This document shows positions 33,420 through 44,796 of a stretch of 64,000 nucleotides of DNA, one piece after another; the first letter of the stretch is position 1; each line of letters begins with the position of its first letter. The stretch is from contig NC_079487.1 of assembly GCF_020520425.1 (NCBI RefSeq), positions 84,263,141 through 84,327,140 of the forward strand, written 5' to 3'. The notes beneath the pieces were generated by a model, which saw nothing but the letters and a program-made list of their open reading frames with translations, was not told where the DNA came from and made no database searches. This stretch comes from Spinacia oleracea (lineage: Eukaryota; Streptophyta; Magnoliopsida; Caryophyllales; Amaranthaceae). The position numbers were made by a program, and so were the translations under genes.

Positions 33420-33615
33420 ATATAATGTTATATTGTGTTGTATGTTGTCATTATTCGTTGTCATACGCCTCTATTTATAATACAAACTAGATCTCATACT
33501 CTTTATAGGTTTCTTAATTCATATAGACCTCTATCTTATATCACATAGCTCAATTATAACACAACTTTACTACATATGATATTCTATCATACAGGATAAC
33601 TACGCTATCCTCAAT
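33420..33615 (-). repeat. LTR-like fragment inverted relative to the deleted copia interior
   Basis: CATATGATATTCTATC...AGGATAACTACGCTATCC at about 33569-33612 is the reverse complement, with few changes, of GGATAACGTAGTTATCCTAG...AGATAAAGTTATGTTA at 32678-32725. The two lie in opposite orientation about 850 bp apart. Confidence 0.6.
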
Positions 33616-33969
33616 AAGTTAAGAAAAAACTCGATGCTGAATTTTAAAACATTAACTAGTTATTGCCACTTATTGGTCCGGGTGAAGCCCTGGGTCATTG
33701 CAGGTAAATAGGTAATATGATACGGAGTATTAATTTCCTTAAACAAATATAATTATTGATAAAAATTTAGATGAACGAGAGATGCATTAGTTATGTGATA
33801 AATAAAATTTAATTTTATTAATTGGTGTATATATATATATAGATTTACACTCAAATGAGAAGGGTACTTAAAATGAGAAGAATGAGAAGGAATCTCAAGC
33901 ATTAATCGGGATCAGATCTAACGACCTAGCTTAAACTTCAATATCGTGAAACAAATAAAAAAAGGAAAA

Positions 33970-34500
33970 TTTGGTATTTACTACCTCAAAAATACACCAC
34001 TTTTGTATTTACTACCTTATGAAATTTTTATTTTAAATTACTACCTTAAAGTTCCAATTTTTTTTCATTTACTACCACTTTACAGTTTTTTCATTTTAAA
34101 ACTGGGATATTTCTTTCGTTTCTTAACCGTTTAAAGTGATTCAAAGTTCATTATTTTCCTTTTTCTATAAGGATTTAATTGAGAACGACATTTCAAAATA
34201 ATTCGTTTGGTGATTCATAAATATTTTAGAGTTTTAAAGATAATATTTAATATGTTTAACCTTTTACAAAATGTTAAAAGCAAGATCCCTATGGAATCGT
34301 TACACATAAACGAGAAGAATGGGCTTTGAATCACTTAAAATGATTAAGAAACGAATGAGATATCTAAATTTTAAAATGAGAAAATCGTAAAGTGGTAGTG
34401 ATTGCAAAAAAAATCATACTTTAAGGTAGTAATTTATAATAAAAATTTCATAAGGTAGTAAATACAAAAGTGGTGTATTTTTAAGGTAGTAAATACCAAA
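33970..34500. mobile_element. Long-inverted-repeat (foldback-like) element
   Basis: TTGGTATTTACTACCTC at 33971 and its mirror GGTAGTAAATACCAA at 34485 start two arms of roughly 200 nt with few mismatches. They include AATACACCACTTTTGTATTT on the left and its complement on the right. The core is short, so the whole can fold into one hairpin. Related pieces occur at 21775 and 30245. Confidence 0.8.
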
Positions 34501-34833
34501 AAATCCATAAAAAAAAGACCTGTTTAATCTAATTTTCCTACTCAAAATTCCAGAAGCAATCTTCTCTCTCCTCCTGAGTTCTTATCCACGCGGAAGTCGC
34601 GATACTCAATCTCATAAATCAACAAGAAATAATTTCACGATTTAATGTTTCTTGTTGATTTATGATGTTGCTCGGACAACTTAACCGAAGAACATCATAA
34701 AGTATCAAGAAGCAAAATAATCACATGAAAATTCCAAATAATATAGCAATTATTATCATCAATGGAGAAGGGGAAAGAAGATTAATATTTTGGTCGAATT
34801 TTCACATTTAGTACAAATAAACAAAAATAAGTT

Positions 34834-35066
34834 GCTCATTTTGTAAATGAGCAAAAAAAAAAAAAAAACTCATTTATGCAAATGAGCAAAAAAAATTACT
34901 CATTTGTTCAAATGAGCAAAAAAATAATACTCATTTGTGCAAATAAAAATACTCATTTGTGCAAATGAGCAAAAAAAATTACTCATGTGTCAAATGAGCA
35001 AAAAAAAAGTTACTCATTTGTCCAAATGAGCAGAAAAAGTTACTCATTTGTGCAAATGAGCAAAAT
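34834..35066. repeat. Palindromic array I (CTCATTTGNNCAAATGAG), eight units
   Basis: Eight successive units spaced about 26-32 nt by A-rich linkers: each is an inverted pair CTCATTTG / CAAATGAG around 2 bases (TG, TT, TG, TC and so on). One unit has lost its right half and one is shortened (CTCATGTGTCAAATGAG). Confidence 0.92.
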
Positions 35067-36596
35067 CAAAATTTACTCTTTTTCTCCAAATTTTCGTATC
35101 ATCCCTTTCAATACCATGTAATCTGTTGAAATTTCAAGGCTTTGTTCATCGCGATTTCCGAACTCAACAATTTCGAGTTAACAATAGTTCCATTGACGAT
35201 GGCATTGATGCACCCATTTTTCATGTTCTTCAAACTTTACCCCAATTTTTGAAAAAAATCATTTTAATTTTAAAACACCACCAATTAATAAGAAAAAAAA
35301 AAAGAATTGGATGACTGGGCAAAGGAAAAAGAGGAAAGGAGAATTTTTCATAGCTGAAATTAAGTAACAAAAACAATAATTAGAACCCAAATATGAGGGT
35401 TGTGTCTTTCACATTTAACTTGGGCGTTTTTTTGCGTTGGTAGTTGAAGCATATGGAGTTTCCTTATTAGTATTCGAGTTACAGACGAAAATCGACAAAT
35501 TAAAATAACACAGAGGACATTAAAACTGAAGAATGTGGAAAGGAAGATAATTGGAGGAGAGAGAAAATTGGGGTTGGGTGGTCTGTGATTTTTGTGTAGG
35601 TGGTACAGTAACAATGGAGGAGAGAGAAATCTAAGAGGTGGGTTGGGTACTTGGGTTTGCTTTTTCAGGTGGTCGGTTAGATCTTTTAATTCTCTTAATG
35701 TTATGGTTTACAGAATACACGGAAAGATTGTGAACAGTGAGATTATATCATTTGAACGGTTGAGATTGATTCTCATTCTTCCCATTATAAGGATCTTCTC
35801 ATTGGAGGGGGACCCTATATATATATAAGGTCCCCCTCCCATGAGAAGTCCCTTAAAATGAGAAGAATAGGAAGCCATCCTAGCCGTCAATCTCGCGAAA
35901 ACCTGAGCCGTTGATCTCGCGCGTGCAAAACAAACCAAAAAACCCCAAAACAAAGAAAACAACACGACAAAATTTCCCCCCAAACCCCGACATTCTCTTT
36001 CTTCTTTCTAAAATCCTTCAATGGCGGAAACCTAGGAAATCCAAGAAACAAGAATTAAAGAAATCATGAGCAATTCGTCCATGGCTGAAACCAAGAATTA
36101 ATTCTTCCAACTCGTTTTTATCATCCTTCTTGCTAAGCTATTCAATTTCTGCTTCTCCTAAAACAAATTCGTCCTTAATGGAAGGTACTTTTTTTAATTT
36201 TTAGTTGAAATTAATTAGCTTTAATTTTAAAACTAAACTTTCGAAATTATTGAACAAATTACAAATTGATTGTGAAAATGAATTGATTGATATTTTTGAT
36301 TGAAAATTGCGTTAATTTTGAATGAATTTTGCATAAATTTTGATTGTGTCTTTGGTTATTCATGAGAAATCGAAAGAGAGAGTAAAAACCTATTTTTAAT
36401 TGCGAAAATATTAAAATTAATGAAACAATAATTAATTTATAGTGAATAGAGTTGATTAGTAATTTTGAATAAAAATTGCGAAAATCAGGTATGTAAATTG
36501 CATAAATTTTTAATTATTCATGTTGAGCTTTAGGGGGGGTTTAAAGTCCCTGCTGTTCGGTTTTTGAAGAAACAAAAAAGAGAGTGAAACTGATAA

Positions 36597-36785
36597 TCAA
36601 TTGAGCAAATGAGCAAAATTGTTGCAACTGTTTAGGGTGTGAACCAATTGAGGAAATGAGCAAAATTGTTGCAACTATTTAGGGTGTGAACCAATTGAGC
36701 AAATGAGCAAAATTGTTGCAACTGTTTAGGGTGTGAACCCCCAATTGAGCAAATGAGCAAAGTTGTTACAACTATTTAGGGTGTG
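36597..36785 (+). repeat. Tandem repeat, four copies of a ~50-bp unit
   Basis: The unit CAATTGAGCAAATGAGCAAA plus TTGTTGCAACTGTTTAGGGTGTGAAC occurs four times in a row. It carries the CAAATGAG half-site that dominates the downstream array. Confidence 0.85.
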
Positions 36786-38300
36786 AATCAATTTTGCTCA
36801 TTTATGCTAATTTTTGAGAATGAGCAAAATTACGGAAGCAGAACTGATTTTTTGGAAATTATTTGCTCATTTGTTCAAATGAACAAATATGGAAAAAATC
36901 AGTAAATCTGTGGAAGAAATTATTTTGCTCATTTGGTCAAATGAGCAAATTTTGGCACAAGCAGTAACTGTTTGGAATATTAAATTTTGCTCATTTGGTC
37001 AAATGAGCAAACTTTGCCACAAGCAGTAAAAGCCTGAAATATGTAAATTTGCTGATTTGGGAAAATGAGTAAATTTTGGCACAAGCAGTAACTTCCTGGA
37101 ATATGAAATTTTGCTCATTTGGTCAAATGAGCAAATTTTAATAGAAGCAGTAACTTTCTGGTATAAATTATATTGCTCATTTATTCAAATGAGCAAAATA
37201 ATTGTGCTCATATGTAATGCTGGAATTTGTTAGTTAATCTAGTTCTTGTTGTAAGTTCTATGTGTGATGCCTTATCAGAACGTACAAACAGGTAATCAGA
37301 ACTGTCCGTTCATTTGGGGGAATTATTTTGCTTGTTTTGTTTTTGATTTGCTTGTGAATCAATTTTGCTCATTTATGCTAATTTTTGAAAATGAGCAAAA
37401 TTGAACAGAAGCAGAACTGATTTTTTGGAAATTATTTACCCATTTGCTCAAATGAGCAAATATGGACAAAATCAGTAACTGTGTGGAAGAAATTATTTTT
37501 CTCATTTGGTCAAATGAGCAAATTTTGGTACAAGCAATAATTGCCTGGAATATGAAATTTTGCTCATTTGGTCAAATGAGCAAATTTAAATAGAAGTAGT
37601 AAAGTTCTGGTATAAGTTATTTTGCTCATTTATTCAAATGAGCAAAATAATTGTGCTCATATGTAATGCTGGAATTTGTTGGTTAATCTAGTTCTTGTTG
37701 TAAGTTCTATGTGTGATGCCTTATCAGCACGTACAAACGGGTAATCAGAACTATCCGTTCATTTGGGGGAATTATTTTGCTCGATTAGTTTTTTTTTGCT
37801 TGTGAATCAATTTTGCTCATTTATGCTAATTTTTTAAAATGAGCAAAATTGAACAGAAGAAGAACTGATTTTTTGGAAATTATTTACTCATTTGCTCAAA
37901 TGAGCAAATATGGACAAAATCAGTAATTGTGTGGAAAAAAAATATTTTGCTCATTTGGTCAAATGAGCAAATTTTGGCACAAGCAGTAACTGCCTAGAAT
38001 ATGTAATTTTGCTCATTTGAGAAAAATGAGCAAATTTTGGCACAAGCAGTAACTGCCTGGAATATGAAATTTTGCTCATTTGGTCAAATGAGCAAAATAA
38101 TTTTGCTCATTTGGTCAAATGAGCAAATTTAAATAGAAGCAGTAAAGTTCTGGTATAAGTTATTTTGCTCATTTATTCAAATGAGCAAAATAATTGTGCT
38201 CATAAGTAATGCTGGAATTTGTTGGTTAAACTAGTTCTTGTTGTAAGTTCTATGTGTGATGCCTTATCAGAACGTACAAACGGGTAATCAGAACTGTCCG
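36786..38300 (+). repeat. Palindromic array II with ~0.45-0.58-kb higher-order repeat
   Basis: About twenty copies of GCTCATTTGGTCAAATGAGC or variants are separated by spacers such as TTTTGGCACAAGCAGTAACTG. A larger block recurs: TGAATCAATTTTGCTCATTT starts at about 36784, 37365 and 37803, and GTGCTCATATGTAATGCTGG recurs at about 37206, 37653 and 38196. The array lies in what would be the first intron of the FAR1-like gene. Confidence 0.9.
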
Positions 38301-38499
38301 TTCATTTGGGGGAATTAATTTGCTCGTTTTGTTTTTGTTTTGCTTGAATCTGATTGTAAATATAGCAATGTCATATATCTGTTCATTATTTCCCTTTCTT
38401 GTAACTTCCCATTTAGCATGCAAATACTCAGCAGAGGCTAAAGACCAACTAGCAGTACCACTCTCATTTAATGTATGTGATTATTTTTGGTTTGTGCAG

Positions 38500-39351
38500 T
38501 GCCTATTTCAGTTCCTACTGCAGTTCCTACAACAGGGCCTACAGAGCCTACAAAGGGGCCTGCAAATCCTACAAGAGTATCTACACTGCCTACGACAGTC
38601 CCTATGGAGTCTACAACAGAACCTATGGAGCATACAACAGTACCTACATCGCCTACACCAATCTCTACAGTGCCTACAGAACAACCTACACCAATCGAAT
38701 ATATTCGAAGTCCTAGAGCTGAAACATATCTGAATCAAGATGGAACTAGGGAATGGATTCCATATTGTGTTGAAGATAAGAAACCACGTGAAGGAATGGT
38801 ATTCAAAACCTTAGAGAAAGCTATCGAATTTTATAAGGAGTATGCTGTAATATGTGGTTTTGACGTTCGTTCATCTACTGTATACAAGAATAGCAAAGGT
38901 ATCATTCAAAAGTATTATCTTTGCAGTAGAGAAGGTATCTTAGAATCCGAAGGTAATTATGATGAAAAAGGGAAAGCGACGCCGTAAAAGAAACTCAAAG
39001 CGAGTTGGTTGCAAGGCTAGAATCATTTGGAATCTTAACAATGAAAATGGAGAATACAAAGTTACCAAAATTTTTGAGCTCATAACCATTGCCTAGACTC
39101 TCCTATATCCATGCCATATTTGAGAAGTTCAAGGAAAATGACGATGGTTCACAAGAATTTTTGTGAATGATAATACAAGAATGAACATTGGACCAACGAA
39201 ATCTTTTCGGCTATTTAAGGAAAATGTAGGTAGTTACGATAATGTTGGGGCCACAATGAAAGACTTTATGAACTTTCATAGAGATTTGAAGGAGCACATC
39301 AAGGGTGATGATGCTAAGATGTTAATTGAAAATTTTATCCAAAAAAGAGAT
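38500..39351 (+). pseudogene. FAR1/FRS-type gene, 5' part (Pro/Thr repeats and FAR1 DNA-binding domain)
   Basis: An acceptor TTTGTGCAG|TG (38499/38500) opens an exon whose first ~65 codons are degenerate VPT/EPT/GPT repeats (to about 38695). Next comes the FAR1 zinc-binding DNA-binding domain: EGMVFKTLEKAIEFYKEYAV, then YYLCSREG. A one-base lesion near 38965 shifts the frame (stop at 38987). In the next frame NSKRVGCKARIIWNLNNENG continues the domain to about 39080. There a second missing base puts the His-containing end of the domain into another frame. From about 39163 it is open again (DNTRMNIGPTKS) up to the copia insertion after 39351. A start codon may lie in a leader exon (ATGGAAG|GTACTT, 36178-36184), whose phase fits. 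FAR1-type proteins derive from MULE transposases. Here the linked arrays and TIR favour a transposon gene over a host FRS gene. Confidence 0.85.
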
Positions 39352-40399
39352 TGAAGGAAATTTGTCCTTCACCCAAGGTGCATTAAGTCTAATACCAAGG
39401 TTCAGATTAATTGCGAACAATTAATTCAGTAAGATCAAGTGATCGGAACAGCTAGCTGGAGCAATGCTTCCGATCAGTGAGTTCTAATGGATATTGAACT
39501 CACAACTTACTCTTGACTGAACCTACAAGGTCACACCAATGACACGTAACAGATCATCGGATTAAATGAATCGGAAATTCAATTAATAGCTTTTCGGGAA
39601 TTAGTTGGAAACGTATTATACGATACGACCTTTGTCGGAATCGTATATCGTATCGCGAATATTCGTAAGCTAGGCAACACGAATAAATCGTATCGTACGA
39701 CGGTGATTCGTCGTATACGAACGATAAATAATATATCGGAAATATATTAAATCGCGAATACGAAGGGCATCGGAGTTGCCGGCCCGTCGAGCCAAGCACA
39801 TAAGCGTGCAAGGCCCAACGAGCCAACAAGCTCGCGAGAAAAGGCGAGCAAGGCAAGCCCATTGGGCGCGAGCATGCAACAGCAAGCAATAGCGCACAAC
39901 ACGACGAGCGAGCAAGGCCCACGGCCCAGCTGCTCGGAGCGCGCGCTGTGGGCTTCGGCCTGCAGTGTGTCGCTGGGCGCGGGCGTGTGTCCGTGTTGTT
40001 TGGCTCGCACGGTTTGCTAGCCGGCCTTGCTTCTTGCTTGGTCGGTTAGTAAGGTTAATGATATAACCTTACAACCTTGTTTCCAATACACACACAATTC
40101 ATACACTCAAACCCTAGAGACACAGAGAACCCTAATTCTCTCTGTGCCTCCAAAGTGAGTTCTTCCCAAAAGCAAAGTATCTTGATTAATTGTCTAAGCT
40201 AAGATTATCAAGACGGATCTGACGTGTCGGTGAACCAAGTAGAGGAACGACAAATGGAGTTCTTTGTTCGTGTTCGTTGACAGATTATTGTGGAAAACAC
40301 GATTCGAATGTAAGTTTGCTTAATCTGTGCTTTATACATGTTTCCTGGCTTTGGGGATTGTTCCGCACATGTTATTATGTTTAACTGTATTCCCCTACA
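39352..40399 (+). repeat. 5' LTR of the copia element
   Basis: 1048 bp, near-identical to 52422-53469. A GC-rich block (about 39765-40020) with GCGAGCAAGGC motifs lies between AT-rich ends and gives spurious long ORFs on both strands. Confidence 0.95.
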
Positions 40400-40400
40400 G

Positions 40401-40414
40401 TGGTATCATGAGCC
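40401..40414 (+). promoter_or_regulatory. Primer-binding site
   Basis: TGGTATCATGAGCC, one base after the 5' LTR, is of the initiator-tRNA-Met type (TGGTATCAGAGC) usual in copia elements. Confidence 0.85.
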
Positions 40415-42906
40415 TTATGTATTCAAAGCATGAATTAGCATGATTATTATTGTTTTTGCATTGTCGAACTTTTTGGAATTTTTGTTGATTTTCGGAATTT
40501 TTCGAATTATGAGATTAATTGCGAAATTGGCAGTTCCGAAATCCAAAATATTCGCGTTTTCGATTTTTAAAACCCTAATCTGATGGAAAACGATTTTCTA
40601 AGATCAACTCATGCGAATAGAATTGCGAAAACAGGCCTCGAAGCATCATTTTTTGGGCGTTTTTGTTAATTTTTCATTAAAAATTAAAAGTGTCGGGAAG
40701 TAATTCAATTAAAAGGTCGACCTAAACTACTCGGAATTGCTTGAAATTTTGACACAATATTTCTGGGTACATGCTTGATCTTTGGTAAAATTTCAGATTT
40801 TTCCGATAAGTATAAACCCTAATTTCGCCTTTTCCCAAATCGTAAAATTTGCAACCCTAATTGAATTTTAATTAATTTTGTTTTAATAATTCGGTTAATT
40901 GGGGAAAGGGGTATAATTTCATGGGTCAGTGGCTAATTTTAAAAATTATTGGATTAAAATTTTGAATGGTTTCGTTAATTTTAATCGCACTTAAACCAAA
41001 TTATTAATAATCTGAAATTTAATTGTTTATGAACGATTTAAAGCTTCGGATTTTATTAAAAGTTCAAACTTTAATGTTGATTCGTTCGTTCATAAAAGTT
41101 TGAATATTGTTAGCCCTTGATTTATTAATTTTACGAAATTGGATTGTCGTTAAAGTTTATTAAATCGTTAAAAATCGTTGTTTTTCGAAAATAAAAATCG
41201 TAACTTTTTGAAAAATAAAATTAATGCAAGTTCGTGAATTAAATTTAATTTTAATTAAGGTGGTCCGTAATACGAACCAAAAACACGAACATGAGCATGA
41301 TGGAAGTATGGCTCGACGAGCCATACGAGGCCATTGCGCTCGGGCCGAGCCATGCGACACGGGCAGCAGCAGCTACGCTGCGTGCCTCGTGCGCGCTAGG
41401 CGAGGAAGGAGCAGGCGAGGTAGCTTGCGGGGCTGCGACGAAGCGAGGCGCAAGCCTTGCGATGTCTAGCACACGATGCACAACACGCAACACAGGGGAA
41501 GCATGGCTGCGGGGACGTGTGCGCGGTGCGATGGGGCTGGGGGTGCGCGAGCTTTGCTCGTGTGCTCTTGGGCCTCACGCAAGGCAGGGCTGGGCGCAAG
41601 CCTAGCCCGATTTAGCAATTGGACTTTTTTTTTTTATTAAATCGTTTAATTCGTTGGGCTTCGTATATTTGCATTAATTTGGGCTAACGGGATATTTAAT
41701 TTAATATTTTATTTGCTTGGGCCGGGCCACGAGTTTTAATTTAATATTTCATAATTAATTATCCGGAATAATTATTGGTTTGAGTGGGAGCCACTAAATG
41801 AAATTAAAATGAAATAATTTTAATTATTTTCGTAGGTCGCATTATTTTAATTAAATTCATTTTTAATTAGAATAAAGTCTAAGGATTAATAATTTGGAAA
41901 TTGATTAATCTTTTAGGACGCGTTTATGTGAACGTGAATTTTAATTAATTCACGTAAATACTTGCATATTAACATGGGCCATTCGTTTTAGCATACGAAT
42001 GGGTGAATGCGTAGAATATATATTTTATGCAATGCAGGTACTCCAAGTGACTAGTATGGCCAATTTAGGATAGTTAAATACGGTCTGCGTACCGTTCTAT
42101 CTTTGAATGTAAAGTTTTAAATATGGTCTGCGTACCATGGAAATTTTGATGTAATTTATTATTTTCATGTATTTCTAAGTTTAGAACTTTAAGTTAGCAT
42201 TTGAACGAAGATTCAAGACGATGCCAAGCTAACAAGGAGGTGATGAAGATTGGATGCTTCAAGACAAGAAGTTTTGGGCCATACTAGATCACCATTTATT
42301 TATGCACTTCTATATATATATTATGCGTGAATGTATGAATGTATGTATGCTTTGCATGAACAGGTTGTTTCCTATGAATCGATTAGTTTTAAGTTCACTA
42401 AATAATAGAACCAACATAGAAACAACTAGGTCCAAGTAATATTGAGTTTTAAAATTGCCTTCCAAATCAACACTTACAAAAATCTAGGGATCTAAGATAG
42501 TAGGTTTACGCTAAAGCGAGGTGCTATTTTAGTTGACTTAGGTGGTAAGGCGTCCTAAAGGAGCACGTTGATTGTGGTTACAACTCAAACAACAATGACA
42601 TTAAGTTGGGGCAATGGGATAAATTATGGCATTAATTTATTAACCAAGAGTAATTTGGAGATTACTAGCAATAGGTTTTGCTTACCTAAAATCTTAAACT
42701 ACTTAAGACATGCTAAACCTGCTTAAGGATTTAGGACTTTTGGGGTCTTGGAATCGTTTCATTCATTTTGGACCATGTTTTTGTTTTTTGCATGAATGAA
42801 ATGTTTTAATAGCTTTAATTATTGCATGTTTTTGCTTTTATTTCAAAGTTATTGAATTGTATGAATGGTTATTTATTGCAAATTCTTTTCGATTGTAGTA
42901 ATCAAA
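40415..42906 (+). other. Copia 5' untranslated leader, 2.5 kb
   Basis: Long AT-rich leader between primer site and gag, with an isolated GC-rich island (about 41290-41610). The open frames over the island on both strands have no domain and look like composition artefacts. A duplicated ATGGTCTGCGTACC/ACGGTCTGCGTACC motif lies at about 42085-42140. Confidence 0.6.
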
Positions 42907-43830
42907 ATGGTCGCAAACATATCAGCTTAAATTCTGGATGTCGAGTTAGACTTGACTAATTTTCTTGAATGGAAAGAGAAACTTGTCGAAGTTTTGAAAG
43001 TTAATGGCATACACTATGTCATTGAAAAACCTTTCCCTAGCTATGATGCGCAAGGCATGACTCCTGAAAGATACAGAAGTTGGGCACTTCACAAGTATCT
43101 TGTCACGGAGTTCATCCTCAAGTCTATCCTCGAGAGTTGGAGAGGAGGTTCATTACTTTTGAACCTCAAGCTCTCCTAAGTAGCCTCGAGGATAAGTGTG
43201 CGGGTTTTCGACCCTTGTGCCAAATTGGTGGCAATGGGGTCAACGAATTGGCTAATTCGATGGGCGATCTCAAGCTCGTAACCCCACGCAAGTCGTGCCT
43301 AGAAATCGAACTTCTAGAGGCACAAAGGCGCATTTACTCTGTCAAGATGGACAAGAACACATCAATTCGGTCTCATGTGGATATGATGTCTGGATTATTT
43401 TTCACAATTGAGAGACTTGGTGGTTCCATCAAAGAGTCAATAGCTATTGCACTAGTGCTGAATTCTCTTCATAAGGATTATGAGGGTTTTAAGATGCACT
43501 ATCTCTTTCATCAGAAAGAGAGCACATTCTGTGAACTTGTGGAATTGCTCGTGAAATTCGAGAGAATCCATAAGTTCAATCAAGACCCTTTGAATGTGAG
43601 GTGCACTAAATTCAAGAAAGTAGGCAAGGGGAAGAAAAGCAAGGCTGCATCTTCGTCCACTCCCGGAGGGCATTTGGCGCCTTCCAAGAGCAAGATGAAG
43701 AGGAATGCTTCTCCTTCCACATCGCAATGCTTCAATTGTAATGAAATTGGTCATTACAAGCGAGATTGCCCCAAACTAAAGGAAGAAAAGAAGGACGGAA
43801 ACGTTGCTTCTACTTCAGGTATATATGTTA
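42907..43830 (+). pseudogene. Copia gag, with stop and frameshift
   Basis: The gag ATG is at 42907. Codon 8 is TAA (42928-42930). The frame resumes as TNFLEWKEKLVEVLKVNG (42952 on) and shifts near 43140-43180 into the frame that runs on through pol. LEAQRRIYSVKMDKNTSIRS, then MMSGLFFTIERLGGSIKES, are typical of the copia capsid. The nucleocapsid knuckle CFNCNEIGHYKRDC (CX2CX4HX4C, 43728-43769) is intact. Confidence 0.88.
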
Positions 43831-44796
43831 TACATTGTAATCTTGCTAATTCTACTTCTTGGGTATTAGGTACTGGTTGTTTCTCACACTTATGTTCCAA
43901 TTCGCAGGGACTAAGGAGAAGTAGAAAGCTTGATAAAGGCGAGATGGATCTACGCGTGGGAAATGGAGCACGGATTGCTGCATTAGCCGTAGGATCTTAT
44001 TTTATTTCTTTGCCTAGTGGGTTTGTTTTGGAACTAGAAAACTGTTACTACATTCCTAGTATTACCAAAAACATCATTTCCGTTTCAAGTTTGGATTCTA
44101 AAGGTTTTAGTTTTCAATTTAAAGATAATATTTGTTCTTTTGCTTTGAATGGAATGTTTTATGGTTCAGCACAACAAGAAAACGGTCTTTATGTGCTAGA
44201 TACGAGCAAACACATTTATAACATAAATACCAAAAAGGCTAAAACTGGTGATTCGGATCTCACATTTCTGTGGCATTGTCGATTAGGCCATATAAACATA
44301 AAGCGCATGGAATTACTTCAATGGAAAGGAATTCTAGAATCATTCGACTTAGAGAAGATTGATCAATGCGAATCTTGTTTACTTGGCAAAATGACAAAGC
44401 AACCTTTCTCAAAGGTGGGAGAAAGAGCAAGCGAACTACTAGGGCTAATACATACGGACGTATGTGGGCCTAGGAGTACGAAAGCTAGAGGTGAGTTCAG
44501 CTATTTCATAACGTTTACGGACGACTTCAGTAGATATGGCTATATTTACTTAATGAAGCACAAGTCTGAATCGTTTGAGAAATTCCGAGAATTTCAAAAT
44601 GAAGTAGAGAATCAACATGGCAAGAAAATCAAAGCTCCAAGATCGGATCGAGGAGGTGAATATCTTAGCCACGAGTTTGATGACCATCTAAAAGAATGCG
44701 GTATTCTTTCTGAATTGACTGCTCCGGAGATACCTCAATGGAATGGAGTGTCGGAACGGAGAAATAGGACCTTACTCGATATGGTCAAGTCAATGA
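43831..44796 (+). pseudogene. Copia pol 5' part: protease and integrase, protease active site altered
   Basis: The protease motif reads WVLGTGCFSHLC. The catalytic Asp of the D-T/S-G triad is Gly (GGT at 43869-43871), which should abolish cleavage. The integrase HHCC domain (LWHCRLGHIN ... CESCLLGK, about 44269-44391) and core follow: Asp in HTDVCGPR, Asp in PRSDRGGEY, Glu in GVSERRNR (about 44446-44763). The frame is then cut at 44796 by the solo LTR. Confidence 0.92.

Larger units (their letters stand above)
33842..35815. mobile_element. MULE-like element A (non-autonomous), at a TA run
   Basis: The left end, immediately after a TA run, reads CACTCAAATGAGAAGGG...TTAAAATGAGAAGAATGAGAAGG. 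The reversed right end reads GGGTCCCCCTCCAATGAGAAG...TTATAATGGGAAGAATGAGAATC, also against a TA run (35816-35827). Ends of this AATGAGAAG type beside TA microsatellites are common in plant MULE-like elements; the superfamily call is inference. The element contains a nested long inverted repeat (33970-34500) and an eight-unit palindrome array (34834-35066). No transposase was seen. Confidence 0.6.

Noticed and set aside
35126-35314. 62-codon ORF inside element A as a transposase remnant
   Set aside because: No MULE motif and low-complexity Lys-rich end; too short to judge.
34834-38300. Regularly spaced palindromic repeats resembling a CRISPR array
   Set aside because: The host is a plant, spacers are not unique sequences but A-rich linkers or repeats, unit spacing varies, and no cas genes occur.
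39554-40010. Overlapping 80-120-codon ORFs in the GC-rich part of the copia LTR (also 52624-53119)
   Set aside because: They are Ala/Arg/Leu-rich on several frames at once, lie within an LTR and lack any domain.
41224-41605. Open frames over the GC island in the copia leader
   Set aside because: Open on both strands because of composition; the region is untranslated leader.
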